This document shows, one piece after another, positions 22,801 to 37,800 of a stretch of DNA of 64,000 nucleotides. Both the position numbers and the translations under genes were made by a program. Source of the DNA: Cyclina sinensis. Lineage: Eukaryota > Mollusca > Bivalvia > Venerida > Veneridae. Position 1 is the stretch's first letter. Every line of letters begins with the position of its first letter. The stretch is taken from assembly GCA_012932295.1 (NCBI GenBank), contig JAAONU010000019.1, positions 24,437,908 through 24,501,907 on the forward strand, written 5' to 3'. The notes beneath the pieces were generated by a model, which ran no database searches, was not told the origin of the DNA, and saw only the letters and a list, made by a program, of their open reading frames with translations.

Positions 22801-25800
22801 AGAGCCAGGCCAGCCTGCACATCCGTGCAGTCTGACCAGGCTCTATACTGTTGGTAGCTCCATTTTTGTATTTTGATATTGAAATCCCTTAAACTTTGAA
22901 TGGACTGTTCCAGATTCAAAACTGGGCAAATCCATTACAAAATTTCAGCATGTTCAGGGTTAAGCCCAACATTATTGTTTCATGTTGCTTAAGGTTAAAA
23001 AATAGGCAGTGAGTGTATACATGTAATTATTTTTATAGATACAAGTAACTACTACTGCTTGATTGTTTTACATCATCCGACCCGTGGAAAATTGTCGGCC
23101 CAGAACTCACCGAGAACACTTTCCCCACGAGTTTCACCAAAAAATTCTCACAGAGGTTCACCTGCAAGTACTCCCCCGGCATCTCCGAATTTTTACGCTC
23201 GGAACAGTTCACCACATCTTTCTGCCAGCAGGACAGGGTCACCGGCTTTTCACCTCAAGTCGAATGGTTCTGGAAATGGATCACTAGATTCTGAAGTCCA
23301 GAGGTCAAGCACTGTTAAGAATTCCTCGCACCCAAAATGGAATGAGGAGTTTACACTGTAAATATTTATCTAGTACACAACTTAAAAACTACTGTACTTA
23401 CAAGACTGGTTCGTATCCCTTCTTCATTATCAACACAAATAAGAGTCTATGAGATGAGATGTTAAAGTTACAATATATCAGTAGTATTCAAGTGAAACAT
23501 ATATTTTACTCAGAGAGACAAAATAAAGAAATTCGGACATGGTGGTATTTTGTTACAGGGTGGTCTTTTCTTGGCAAACAACCTTCTAAAGTGGGTTGGT
23601 CCATGTGAAAGGGCCTTCCTGGGATAGGATATATGTCTTAATTTAATGGCCTTTGCGAAAAAGGAATGCAGTGAGTCATTTCAGGTTTTCACAGGTTTTT
23701 ATCATTTAATTGCAGGAATATTGAAGAGTATTTAACAGATGAGATACATATATATATCTCCGACCAGGACCAGCAAGATAACAAGCATGAGAAACACTAT
23801 AGTGTCAAAAAGTATGTATGACTGTTTTCAAACTTTCAGCTCAAAATAAACTAGTATTTTGAGAAAACACTGACCCTGATATAAGTTGTTTAACCGTTTG
23901 AGGTCGGCATCATGTAAATGATGTTTCTTTTGTAATAATTGTATAGAAACACATTTTATTACACATATACAGGTGCATACAAATTCAAACCAGAAAACAA
24001 ATGCAGAGAGAAAAAGGCTTGGACAAGGAAGTATTGCCTTTAAGAAAATTGAAAGAGGATTGATTTATTATTTTTACACAAATCTGAAAACTTGGAATTG
24101 GAGGCTGGTGCAAAATAGGATAAAGACAATGACATGAAATGAGAAATGCGAAAATCTATTGTTTTAACTCACTGGAGCACAACATGTATGATGAATTAGT
24201 GTATGGTATTTGACTAGCTGTGCACTGAAGGCATGTTAGCTTTTTGTAATGATAGCTCCTCCAGCATGGCTGGTTGGAACAAACTTTAAAAATGAAGGGA
24301 TGTTCTTTGCATGAGACCTAATCAAGATAACTGAAAGAATGCTATTCCATACTGACCTCTTGTTGCTATGGCAACTAGAAGGATTTTTGTAAATACCTTG
24401 TCTGAAATCAAATGGCCCACAGTTTGAAAAATTTAAATATTTATGTTTCAGTTTTCTTAGTGTACTGCGGCATAGTAGTGAGTCGGAATATTCCGCATCA
24501 CTTGGATATATTGGGAAAGTCACCATACCAGTAAGGGTATGTATAATCACTGCTTAAGCATACATTGTACAGTATTCAAAGATCAAGTGTGATATGTAAT
24601 CTGGATGAGACACACTGAAGTTCTGCTTATAAGACAAGTCCAAAAATGGTCTTATCAGTGAGTTAGTCTTCATAGCTGATGTTATTTGTTGCAATTTTTA
24701 AATTTTGGTTCTTTCAAACTGATAACTTTTGTATAATTTTGCAATAATCAAAGTAATTTAAATAGCTGAATGTTATTCAATCTCACAATACATTAACGAC
24801 TATATTTGTACTGACAAATCAGTGATGAAGACTGGTAATTATCAACCAATCACATATGTCCTTAGTAGACAAAACATTGTCAGATTGATTCCTCGACCAA
24901 TCAAATGATGGAAGTCAAAATGGTTTGAAGACTGTCACGTGTATGCAAATATTTCTTTATGCAGGTAAATTGTAATATGGTGCCATAAATAAAACAAATT
25001 ATTCCGTTGTAATAAACAGATGGACAATTATAGTATGTTAAAAAATAAGTCTGTTTTTCAAAATTGATTACTATTTATTGATGGAGGTTCCTAAGACCAA
25101 ATCCCAAAACAATTTTGAAGGATGATCATTAGAAAATGGCTGTAACTTCAGTAAATTCACCAGAAAGTTGGACCTTATTTGCAAAAGGAAATCAAGCAAT
25201 TGTATTTTGATGGACAAAAGGGGCATTCAAAATTAACATTAAATTTATTTTGTTGGTATGTTCTATCTTCAGGAAATTTCAGCATTTGGTACAGATGACT
25301 GGTTTGATATAGTTGTTATGGGGTCAAAAGGAAGGTCAAGGGCAATAGGGAAGTGTCATTTGAAACTGGGCATCTGTTACAAACAGGTAAGAATGAATGA
25401 ATGCATCTCACTGAAGATTTTTGTGTTATATTCTAGAGTTTATGCAGTGGGAGAAAGACTTTTGTACATTTTTTTACATTAATTTAGTTGTGAAGGGAGA
25501 TTTTTTTTTCATTTGTGAGGTTGGTTGGAGATTGTGTGTTGTGGTGTGTGCAAAATGCAGAAAGTATCTCAGTTCCAGAGCCTCCCCTTGTTCTTTTAAG
25601 TGCTTACTCAAAATCATTGACTCATTAGGTATTTGAGTGATATCTCATGCAAGAGAGCACAAGCAATGTGAATGAGGGTAGTAGGGCTTTCTACATTGAC
25701 ATTTAGGGACCATCCCTGGTACTACAAAAGTAATTATGAAGTGTGTTTAAATGAACACAACAGACCAATTATGATTGACAGTTTGAACAAGTCAGGGTAT

Positions 25801-28800
25801 TCTGTTAGTGATGCATGCCTTGAGAAACAGAAATACATAAACCTTGTTGTATAATAAACTTACATGTTTAGCTACACACACCTTAGAGATCCCCCTGCAT
25901 CAGGTAACCACCTGCTTCAGTGGTTGTAGCAGGATTACCCTGACATTCATTCAGTTTGACTTTAACAATAAAATTGTTTCTATCATAAACAATGATGAAG
26001 TTCTACAAATAAAGGTAAGTTTCATTTCCGGAGCTTTTTTAAACCAGAGGACCAGTGGTTGAAGGATGGCATTTCATTTATGGTAGACTGGTTATAATTT
26101 CTCATATCAGTGAGTCAGTGGTAACACACAGAACTTGTTATCCTAGGGTCACAAGTTCAAATCCCCAGCCCCTCCATAAACACTTCTCATTCTCTCTAGG
26201 ATGAGGTATTAAATGTGTCGTGTATTGTTTTTGAAAGGGATGCTTCTTTATCTTTCACAACTTAAATTTACTAAACTCTTCAGCATTGTCAGTCATTTGA
26301 GCAAATGGTTGCAATAGATAAACCTTTATACATGTAAATTTATAATAATTTCAATGATATTTCTGACTATTTTTCAAAGCTACTTTAATATCAAAGAAAT
26401 ATTGAATAAAGCATATCAGTGTCATACATTGTTTATTTCATTATTTTTGCCTGTTTGGTGTTAATATGAATTATATATCTTGCAGGAATATGAAGACATG
26501 TGTCAGTTCTCGAGTGAGGACTATTACCAAGCTTACAGACAGTTTCTCCGTTACACATACAGGATCTCAAAAGCTTCAGTAAGCTACTTTGTTAAAAATT
26601 CTTGTAATTGTCAAACACAAGCCTATATCTGGATGGTCCCAGATGAGTTTAGAATTGCAGAAGCTTAGAGCTAAACCTAGGTTTATCATTGTTTGCAGAT
26701 TTAATTTCAGCTTTGCTTCAAGTGCTTCTTCGTGTGATAACTTTACCTACTGCTTAAGACCTGCTTTTCTCTCATGTTCAAAGATGATTGTTACAACTAT
26801 TAGTCCTAAACAGTCTTTTCAATACATTTGAAATGCAGTACTTCAAACTGACAACAAACCTGAACATTTATTTCCATAGAATCATACATTTTTGTTGTTA
26901 TCACATCTTTCATTCTGAGGGAAAATCAGTAATGTCACCAAAGAATATTTTTATATAACAAGACAGTTTTGATTCTTCAATCATGTTTCAACTGTACATA
27001 GAGTGAAGACATGGGAGGAATAAACTGCTATAACAGGCAATAGTTTAATAGTTTTCTTCCTTGTTTGGTGTTTTTGTTCATAGAGTTTGTATTTTGATAT
27101 GATAGTAGGTTCTATTTTTTAACTAAATAATGCTTTGTTGTTTTCCAGAGAAGTATTGCAGATATCTATGGCTCACTGACTTTGAAAGATCATAGAATAC
27201 TAAAGATGTTTGCAGAGGCCCACAGGATCTCAAAACTGTCTCAAGCTATTGTGTAAGTACGAACAAATCCCTTTTAATCTATATTTAAGGTTTTAGCATC
27301 CACTGAGTCAAAAAATTTAACCTTGAAACTACACTGTATCCCATAATACCATTTACTTTGTTCCGGTTCAAAAAATCTCTTCCAGTTTTCTTTTTTCCCC
27401 CTTTTTCTGTGCTGACAGTAATATTGTAACTTTGAAGAATGATATTGCCGTATATCAAATGCCATGTAGGTGCAAACAAGTGATAACTGCATTGTGCCAA
27501 AAGTGAATTTTTGGTTTCAAAAGATGAATCTTAAAGGACATGATTGACAAGATTTTTTGTTTTTTGATGAATAACAGGGAAAACAGATATTAAAACACAC
27601 AGGTTGTTTTATTTTTGCAAAACTGTATGTTAAAATGGCATTAAATGACAAAATTGACTTAATTAATTTACCGTTTACTTAAGCTTTAAAATAATGACTA
27701 TGTATTACCACTGTATTGAATACAACTAAAATTTCTTGATAATTTTCAAGGAAATCTGAGCTAAAAGCTAGAAGTTTTCCTAAAATCAATAAGATATTCT
27801 GTATTAACTTTTCATAGGCCTAATTTAGCTTGATTCAAGGTTTTCATCACCACTTTTTTTAAGTCTACAATTTTCCTGTTCAGTTTAACTGAAAATATGT
27901 AACATTTGGAAAACTGTGAATTTTGACTGAAGAGTATTCAAGTCAAAATTATCTACTAGGAATGGCCTTTTATTGCTAAAATCAACAAATACAAACATTT
28001 TAATTGTAGTTCGGATCAAATGATATTGAAAATATACAATCTGATATGATCAACAAACTGTTCTGGCTGGCATATCAATACACGTTGGTGTGACCATAAA
28101 TAAGTAGTATCTATATTTCTCTTTAAGGAATGTCATATGTTTACTTGAGCTACAGTGTGAAGAAGGCCACATGAGCCTTGGGGAAGGAAACCTTCACGTT
28201 GCACTGGAGAACCTGAGAATGACCTGGGCGACCATGCAAGTGGGGCAGAAAAGTCCATTAGACAGAATGCCTCTTACTGATACAGAGGTTTGTAAATGGG
28301 GTGATTACACAGTCTTCCTTTCAGCCAAATTGAGTATAATTTCAGTCATCATAGATAGGCAGAGATGGTCAAGTGACATTTTATGAGTTATAGTATTCTA
28401 ATAGAAACTAGTTTTTTCAATACAAAGATTGCCTATTCAGTGGAAACCTCAGACATTCAACTCGCATATCTTATAAATATTTAACTGTGACTTTGTTTTC
28501 AGATCTCAAACTACAGGAAAGTAGCTACAAAATATATCCACCTAAAGAGTGATGTGGTCTTAGACCTTCCAGAGTTGTTTCCACCAACTGTGGAAAATCT
28601 CAATTTAGTGAAGTCACAACTAAGGTGAGTCAGTTATGGCATATGGTAGAAAAAACTTATATTTGATTGTTTACTGGATATTAGATATGCAGTATTTTAT
28701 TCTTAAAAAGAAAGACTTGAAACTACCGACAATCTTTAAATGACCATTCATTTGTTGCTTAAAAAAATGCTACAAAAAAGTGAGAAAAATATCAGGATCA

Positions 28801-31800
28801 CAGATTCACAGTAAAATTTCAGCATGGTATTTTAAAAATTTTTTTTGTTTATTAAGTCTAAAGATTTTTTTGTAAATAAAGAAAAAACTTTATAATTAGT
28901 TCATAACCTACATTTTATTATATTTTCAGTGTGATTGTTCAGTTGTTGAGCTTAGATCTGTGGCAGGCAGGATGTGGAACACAGAAGGAGATTGCAGAGA
29001 AAATAACAAAGAAATTACTTGATGATACAAGTAAATGGATAGATGCTGAACTTGGCAAAATAGAGGAAACAAGTGTAGAGATCAAAGACAAGGTGGTCCC
29101 AGAGATTCAACGATTTATAAGTAAGTAATTTTTATAAAAGTTGTAATGAATATGGTAATTTTTGAAAGAGAAATAAATTTGAAATTTAAAGAGAATAACC
29201 CGTGTAAAAATCAAGGGGTCATCAATATGAACTTTGCAGAGAGTAATCAGTTTATATGTATAAAAAAGAGTATGAAAATTGTCAAGATATTCAGTATGAA
29301 AACTGCTAAACATGATCAGTATAAACAATTGCTAAACATGAGCAGTATGAAAAATTGCAAAGAGTAATCAGTATGAGAATTGGAAGAGTAATCAGTATGA
29401 AAATTGCAAAGAGTAATCAGTATGAAAATTACAAAGAGTAATTAGTGTGAGAATTGGAAAGAGTAATCAGTATGAAAATTGCAAAGAGTAATTAGTATGA
29501 GAATTGGAAAGAGTAATCAGTATGAAAATTGCAAAGAGTAATTAGTATGAGAATTGGAAAGAGTAATCAGTATGAGAATTGCAAGGAGTATTCAGTATGA
29601 AAATTGTAAAGAGTAATAAACATGCAAATTCAAAAGAAAATCATGTTTTTTTATGTTACTTTATTAGTTTGCAGGGAAATAACAAGCTGATTTACCATGT
29701 CTGTCAAATGGAATTTTTTGTAAAAATTAAAAAAAATCATAAAATAATGTCAAAATTGCAGAATCCTGGTTTACACAGTTTAAACATGATCTAGTCAGTT
29801 ACAGTAATAACATAATGAAAGTGTACCATGGCGAGGTTTATTTGTACTCTCAGTATTTTACACTTGAAACCAAGATAGGGACATACAGTCTGTGTGATTT
29901 TACCTAAAGAAGAAAGGTTCAGATACATTGCTGCAATGAAGATTTGTTTTGACTGTTTTTAACTTGGTAAATTGTGTTACAAAGAATTTGGTTGTATATA
30001 AAAAATGTAGGTTTAATCTAGAATTGATCTCTGTGTAATATAAATTCTATACAATGTCTTAGTAGGCATGTGAGTTTTATACAACACATAACAAGGAAAA
30101 TTTAAATGGACTTGGGTCCATTTGAGTGTAAGGTTTTTTATGTATTTGTTAAGGAACCTTAAGCTACAGCACTCAAGCATGCTTGAAGTGAATAACAAAT
30201 ATACTTGTAATATTAATTATAATGATAAACTATGACCATGCTTTGATTACTTTGATATAATATTCAACATAAAGACCAGGTACTCATTCATCATCCAATT
30301 AAGAAAAGAATATATGCAAATATACGCAATATTACAAGGACAGTCATGTGATTCTGTTCGATAATTTCCAGGATAACACAACATCAGAATCAGGCATTCG
30401 CAAATTGATTCAACAGGTAGTACATCATAAAAATACGTTATGCTTCAGCAATAATCGGCTTTTCTAACAGCCAATCAAAACATAGAATTAGATAATATTG
30501 GATAACACTAATCCCCGCTCCAACTGTATATACAGGAATATAATACTGGCAATTTTCCTGTACAGAAAAATTTTCCTGACTGGGTCAAATATCTCACTGT
30601 CTGAAAACCAACGTCTTCAATAGAGACCCTTAAAAAGTATGGCATGTGTGATCTGTGTAATGTGTGATATGATGATTTCTTTTTCCACAGATCTGGTTGA
30701 TGCCATCTGCTCACACTGCACTGTATTACCAGTGTTGAAACAGTTCTACAATAACTTGGCTATTAATTACTACAGACTTGTGAGCTTTGCTGTGGAGAAA
30801 AAGGTACATTTTATGTTTTATAGGATTTAGAGACCAGAGCTTTAAGTATTGGAAAATTAAAATTTATATATGTGTTCAAAATGACTATGGAGCATGACAG
30901 TTAAGCAAGGCGAATGTTCAGAGATTATTTAAATTATAAGCAACCAAACACTTGGTGAACTTCTAAAGGGATGTAAATGTTAATATACCTTAAAGTTAAT
31001 TTATAAATTTTAATCTGGCCAGTTAGAAAGATTTTTTGTCATATTTAGCTTAATTTAGGAGTGAAATGTTTTACTTTATGAAAATATTGAAGTATAAATA
31101 TGAAATTATTGATAATGGATTGTCTTTTAATAGAGTACACAACAGAGAAAATTGAATTATTAGAAATTTTTGTGCTCATTGATCACTAGTATAACATTAA
31201 GTACATGCCAGAAGAACACACCAAGGTCTGAATGTGAAAAATTGCTAACAGCTTCTTTATTTTATAGAACTCAGAACTTTTTTGCATATACTGCTCAACA
31301 TTGTTTCCACATTAGTTGAAATATCTCATTAACTTATGCATTTCACTTGTTTTTGTTCCCAGATATCAACAACATGTGTGAGTTTGATGGAAAAAATGAG
31401 TAAATACATGAAGCGTTACAACAGTTACCCAGTAAATATCATGTTGGCAAGCCGCCAGACGCTCCGGTTGTACTTCTCTCTCAGGAAACTGCATTCGACA
31501 ATCAGAGAAAATGTCAGTCGAAGGTGGGTTGAGATAAGAGACCTTTCTTTATGTGGTCTTTGTCTGGATCACACCCTCATATTGAAGGGCAAACAAATGC
31601 CCTTATTCAAAGAGAACCTATATGTTTCACATACTGTTCTTTGTCACCCTTGTAGAATGACCTACTGGAAAAGGTTACATGCTTGCTAAAATACTCTTTT
31701 ATGGGCTCGTTTGCAACATGGAAATATTCTTCTTTTGTATAATGATGTAATTTTCTAACTGCAAATATATTAAGTCCACATGATTTGGACAAATAGATAC

Positions 31801-34800
31801 ATGTAAGGCACAGTACTGGTAATAAACTATAATTACAGTTTAATTTCCAACTGTCATACCTCTTTGTCAAGTTTTCACGTATGAAAAATTCAGACTGGAA
31901 TATTATAAAATTGATAAATTTTATGAACTGTTTGACACATAGAAATAACCACTCTTCGGGCTAAAATGCTTCTTCTTCGCATTAAAATTGAAAATACATG
32001 TACATATGTTTCTTCAGGGATGTGTTCAGACTGAGTCTGTATCACTACCAGGACTGGTTTGAGTTAGTCCATGGTGTACTGGCTGCAGACATTTCGATCT
32101 GAATGTATACAGAGAATGGAGAAAGCTTTGGAAATAGATAAAGATGTGAGTTACTTGTTCACTTGTTCAATCAGTGAGTAGTTGATACTCATTTCATAAG
32201 AACAATGAACAGTGTAAGTACTTGTTTATGTTGAAAATACTGTTAGGTGTCTGCTTTTTGTAATGCATTTGACATGTTGTAAGGGTTTCATGCTTATGTC
32301 TAACTCTGTCTGTAATGTATGTTAAGTATTTGTTACTCTGAAGACTCTTCGGAGCCAGACTCCTACTATTGATATAAGTTAAGTTTTGTTGACTCTGGAG
32401 TACCTCATATCAGCTATTTTTAGATCTGCTTGATTATCTTTTCCAAGGGATAGATATTGTCCTGAACTTTTAACATCAAGTACATTTCACTTTGATGTAT
32501 GATAGATTACAACATTGTTTCAGGTTGTTGTGGTCACAAATCTAGTCAAATACTCACATTCTTCAGTGGATGTTTTGTCATGCTTTGCGTCAGTAAGTAG
32601 AATTTAGAATTCAGGCAATTTAAGATGAGCTGCTATACTTAAGTTTCTAATTTCCTTCCTAAGAAATGAAACGTTTAAAGGGCAATAATCTATGAGACAG
32701 TTGTATATACAGTGCAACCTTACTTAAGCAGCCAGCTAAGGGAAACGGTAATTTTGGCTGCTTAAGCAAGGTGACCGCCTATTTAGGGGGTAATGTTGGC
32801 TCGCTTTGGCACATGGTTACTTTGAACATAGAATTATAACACTTTATCAATTGTTGTATACAAATGTATCTTTATTAAATTTTTAACATGATAATTCAAG
32901 TTCAAAATACAATACATATATTATCTTACAATCATTTAAATTCTTGCTGTCTGATCAGGATCTACACTGTTCACTTCTTGGTCAGAAATAACCTAATGAA
33001 TCTGAAAGCAACTAGTGTAGATCCAGATCTGACGGTACGGATGTGCAGTCTGATCTGGATCTATACTGGTCGCCCATGTTACAAAGTTCATCCATGGAGT
33101 AAAGGGTTAAAAGGCAAACATTCAGAAAGTATACACCAAACAGGAATAGGTAAAAATGCTACCTTATGTAAAATGATCAAAGTCTTTAACAGCATTTGTT
33201 GTGGTTGTATTAAGTTATGCAGTGTCTGTTTTTAGGTGATTGAAGAATGGAGAAAGATTGATATACGTGACCCAGATTGTGCCTTATTGGGAGTAACTAA
33301 AATTACAGACGTAAGTCAACATTGCAGTATGTTTTGATTTAGTAAAGCTTCTAAACATGTATGGGCATATCTCCAGAATGACTTGTCTGATTTAAAAAAA
33401 AAAATATTCACTGGAATTATTGTTAGCAAGTGTAGTTACAAGTATTGTTGATGTGTTCTGGTCAGCTGATTTTTAGTGGAGATATGACCCTTGATTTGTA
33501 CAAATTTGAACACATATGGGCATATCTACATAACCACTTGTTGATATTTTACAAAACTTCACAGAAATGATTGTTATGCAAGTGTTGTTGACATGTTATT
33601 GACTTATACTGGTTTGATAATTTTTAGCAGTGTAGCGGCCTTTGATTTGTCCAAAATTGAATACAGTTATAACTTGTATTCTTCATGGTAAATGACACAT
33701 GGGGGAGGACATATGTTTTTCTCAAAAACAATCTCTAGTTGTCTCTTTTGTTAATTTGTCACTCAATACTGTGGACGAGCCAAAGGAAACTGTCCACCTC
33801 AAACACAAACAAAAGATACCGACTAGTTTAAGCAATTTAATCTGGATCAGATGCATTTGTAGATGACCAAAGAGCATCATTAACACTTAAGTCTACCTAG
33901 ATTCAACTGTCTGGAGATACCCAGTCCTTATGATTAGATCACTTAACAACATTGACACAAATATTTTGCTAACAATTCAGATAAATATATAATAACCAGG
34001 TCCCTAATATAAGCTACAGACTATTAATTAAGGAGTTATTTGACACAACCTGACAATATGATCCTGCTAATTGATATGACAAAACTTGAGAGTGAGGTTT
34101 ATAACAATTAGCAGTATACTTCGAAGAGGGAAATGGAATCACAAAAGTTTGATTTTCTCAAATAAATAGATATTTTCTCCCATTTAATCACTTGTTAATT
34201 ATATTATCAGTTCCTGAGGAAGAAGTAGGTCTTTAGTTTTTATTTATTCTGTAATTGTTCAGCATAGATATGCTTATTAATCTGTTTGTTCATATATACA
34301 TGTATGCATTTATTTATCTCACTGAAATCTATTCAGAGAAGTAAATATTCAGCACTAAAAGTCCTGGGTCTAAAAATGACAAAAGTTTATATTTAAATTT
34401 ATAAAATTTGAAATATATACACACAAAAACATGTCAGACAGAAACAAAAATGAAAAATGTTCATAATCTCAAAAATGAGACCTGCAACTCTAAATCAGAA
34501 CTAAAACAACCAGTCTAAACCTTAGCCTGTCATCATACTGAGTTTTCACTGTATCAGATTGCTACTTTTTTCTAGTTTAAACGTCTTTTGCAGGTTATTC
34601 TTTAGTATACATACAAGTATATTTATAACATTGACTAAATTTTTGTATGTCTTGCAGATAATTTGTGATGGTGCAAGGCTGTATGCTGAGAAGATACATT
34701 CTATCTTGGAAAGGAATTGTTACTATGACGACAAACTCAATGCTGAGTTTGATGTGAATGATAGAGTAAGATTGTTATTTTGATTTTTAGATCGGTCTGT

Positions 34801-37800
34801 CCATCAGTTTGTTCAAATTTCATGATTATTTAAGTATCAGATGTTGCTAGCATTATTTTTTATATATAAACGTACAAGCTCGTTCTACAGTACAGATGAA
34901 ATGAATCAATAAATGAATGAATGAACAAATGAATAAATGATGAATGAACAAATGAATGAATGAACAAACTGATGAATAAAAAGCACACAACTTAGCATTC
35001 AAATTTATACTTGTGTGTTTAAGACCACAACTTTTAAACTAAGTTTTGGACCACATATTCTGTAAAAAAAAAATGATATACAGAGTAAACAGAACTACAT
35101 ACATTCACAGTCAGGACATATGACACTTTGAATATGTAATACATAATATTTCATATAATTGCATTTTTCATTGTATCACATCTTTTGTACTTAACAAAAA
35201 GACTGTGGGACGAAAAGATGTTTACACAACACCCTTATTTTCATTTTGTTGCAATTTGTTTAATTCTGTTTGAACTTGTTAACTTGTGTTTCAATTTCCC
35301 CTTGTGTTCACAGTTATGTATCACGTTGAACAACATAGAACACGTACGCATGTACCTAGGAGGATTGTCACGTCTGCTTGTGTGGGACAACATTGCGATG
35401 ATGATATCAACGCGATATAATAATGACAGCATTGGGAATCAATCTTTGGCAACCCTCCAAAGACTCGTTGACCAGTCGAATGATGAAATTTTGATGAAAA
35501 GTGCAAGATTGTTAAAGCAGATTTGTGAGAAGATGAGAGCAGATATTGAAAGATACATGGAGATATTTACAAAAAAGGAACCAAAGAAAGTGTCGGTAGG
35601 TTGATGTCTTGTCTTTGCTTAAGGCAGCCTAGAGGTATACCCCATGTACATGTATATGCCTTGTTATAGGTGGCGTTGGGTTGAGGAATTTGGGCTTTTC
35701 TCTTTAAACATTAACCTTAAACCTTATACTTTAATTTTATGTTTTGTGAAATATTTTCTTAAAGTTTCTGAGTTTTGAGCAAATAGTTAAAAGTGAGAGA
35801 GCTTCTTATATATTGATTTATTATGGTTAAAGGTTTTCCTATTTTCAAAATATTTTCTGAACCTAGCATATGTGTTAGGGTGCAACAGATCAAATACTTC
35901 AATATTTCCAGTGTTGTAGTGGTTTTCTCTTCGGAATTTGCATTAACGAACATTTCAGAACCACTGGCTTTATATTAACCCAAAACGAACATTTCAGAAC
36001 CATTGACTTAACTTCTTGTTTATTTTTCCAGTCTGTGGACAAGTTTTTGGGATACTTGAACACAAATCTTCAAACGTTGAACAGTCAGTTGATGCCTGAC
36101 ATTTACCCTTATGTTAACGAACAACTTTGGGATCTCATACTGAATGCAATGGACAAGCAGCTTCTTGTTGGGGTATGTATTCATACATTGTATATATTTA
36201 CATGATTTGTTCATTACTTGCAAATTCTACTGATAGTGCAGAAATGATCAAAGCCAAATGAAAAAGGACACTTGGTCATAACTTTTGGATAGAAACTTTT
36301 CAACCTATTTTGAAAAAAATAACATTTCAGAGGCAAGGTCTGAAAATTCAAACTTCCTAATATAAAGCAGGTACAAAATAGCACTTAGTTGATCATGGCA
36401 AAATTGAAAATCCCAAGAATATAGTCATACGCTCTTATTTGATGTGGAAATGTATTATTGTAGGCACTTGATCTATACCCTATTTATGTAACATGTAGTT
36501 CTTCTTCATCAGTTTTTTTGCTATTCCATTGTAAAATCCTATTCTTTTTCAACATATTCTTTTAAAGAATAAATAACATTTAGATACAGTCATTAATCCA
36601 AGTGAAGCCTCTTTTTAATATAATATGTAATAATGATAATAATAATAATGATAATCACTGTCTAAATGGTAGTCATTAAGAAATCTAATACAAAATTGTC
36701 CTGAAGGATAATAACTAGAATTTCAGTTTTTATTTCTTTAATGTTGCATTTAAAGATGTTGTAGAATACGCCAAAATTATGCCTAAAAATATGTGTAAAA
36801 TTCTACTGATTTTCAGTCCATTCTATTTGAATATAACAGACATCTGAGTGCCCATTTTCTAGGTGTGTCGGTCGTATACTTGTAAACAATTTCCAAAGTG
36901 CATGTTTGAAGTACATGTGCTGGTATCAAAGTCATGAACAAAAAGCCCCTGTGGTGGAAATGTATATTTGTGTTCAGTCGGCATATCACATTTGTCTCAG
37001 GAATCCTGGACAAATACTGTCTGGGACATTTCCCCTCCCATTCCTTCTGGGAGCTTATGGCCATCCTGAATTCTAAAGTAGATAAACAGTGGTCGAAGGG
37101 TTAGCCTGCTGGACTCAAGGTTTGGAAATTGCTGGATAAAATCCCACCAGGCGTTAGACTCTTTAGGAACTTGCTGTATTTCTTATTCTCCATGCATGTA
37201 CTGGTTTGAATCAAGAATACAGTCATCAAACATTTATATAAGTTGTAACAACTATTTTCCAACTGATATACAATAAGTAGGTTTAAACTATGGTGATATA
37301 GTATGTGAAATGTGAGCATTTAATTTCATCCTTAGATAGTCTTTATTTATAAAATATTGTAGCAACAGCCTGAGTATTATGAGAAGATGAAGATGCACCT
37401 TCGAGCCATTGTGTACTTCTTCCAGCGGACAGGACTGGAGGAGAAGAAATTGTTTAATGGATTGTACGATGACTTCAGAATGAGGCTTGACAACAATTCC
37501 AAGAAATCAGAGGAACTCATGCTCATGTATTTCAATCAACTTGCGACAGACATGGTGAGAATAACTTTTACTTCAATATATGAAAATTCTGTTTTTAAGA
37601 CCAGTCAGAATGTGGTCTTACTAGTGAAAGGAATTAATTGACTTTTTCTGTCAAAGTTTTAGACATTGGTTTTTTAACCTTTACCCTCCTGGAGGCAGTT
37701 GACTGTGCCTTTGCGACCAGTGCGCTGAGTGCAGACCAAGATCAGCTTTCACATCTGTGCAGTCAGATCATGGTCTGCACTATTCACCATTCAGTCAGAA

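Noticed and set aside
37085..37150. GGTTAGCCTGCTGG...ATAAAATCCCACC as a tRNA or SINE head
   Set aside because: The B box is too degenerate and no body or second copy was seen.
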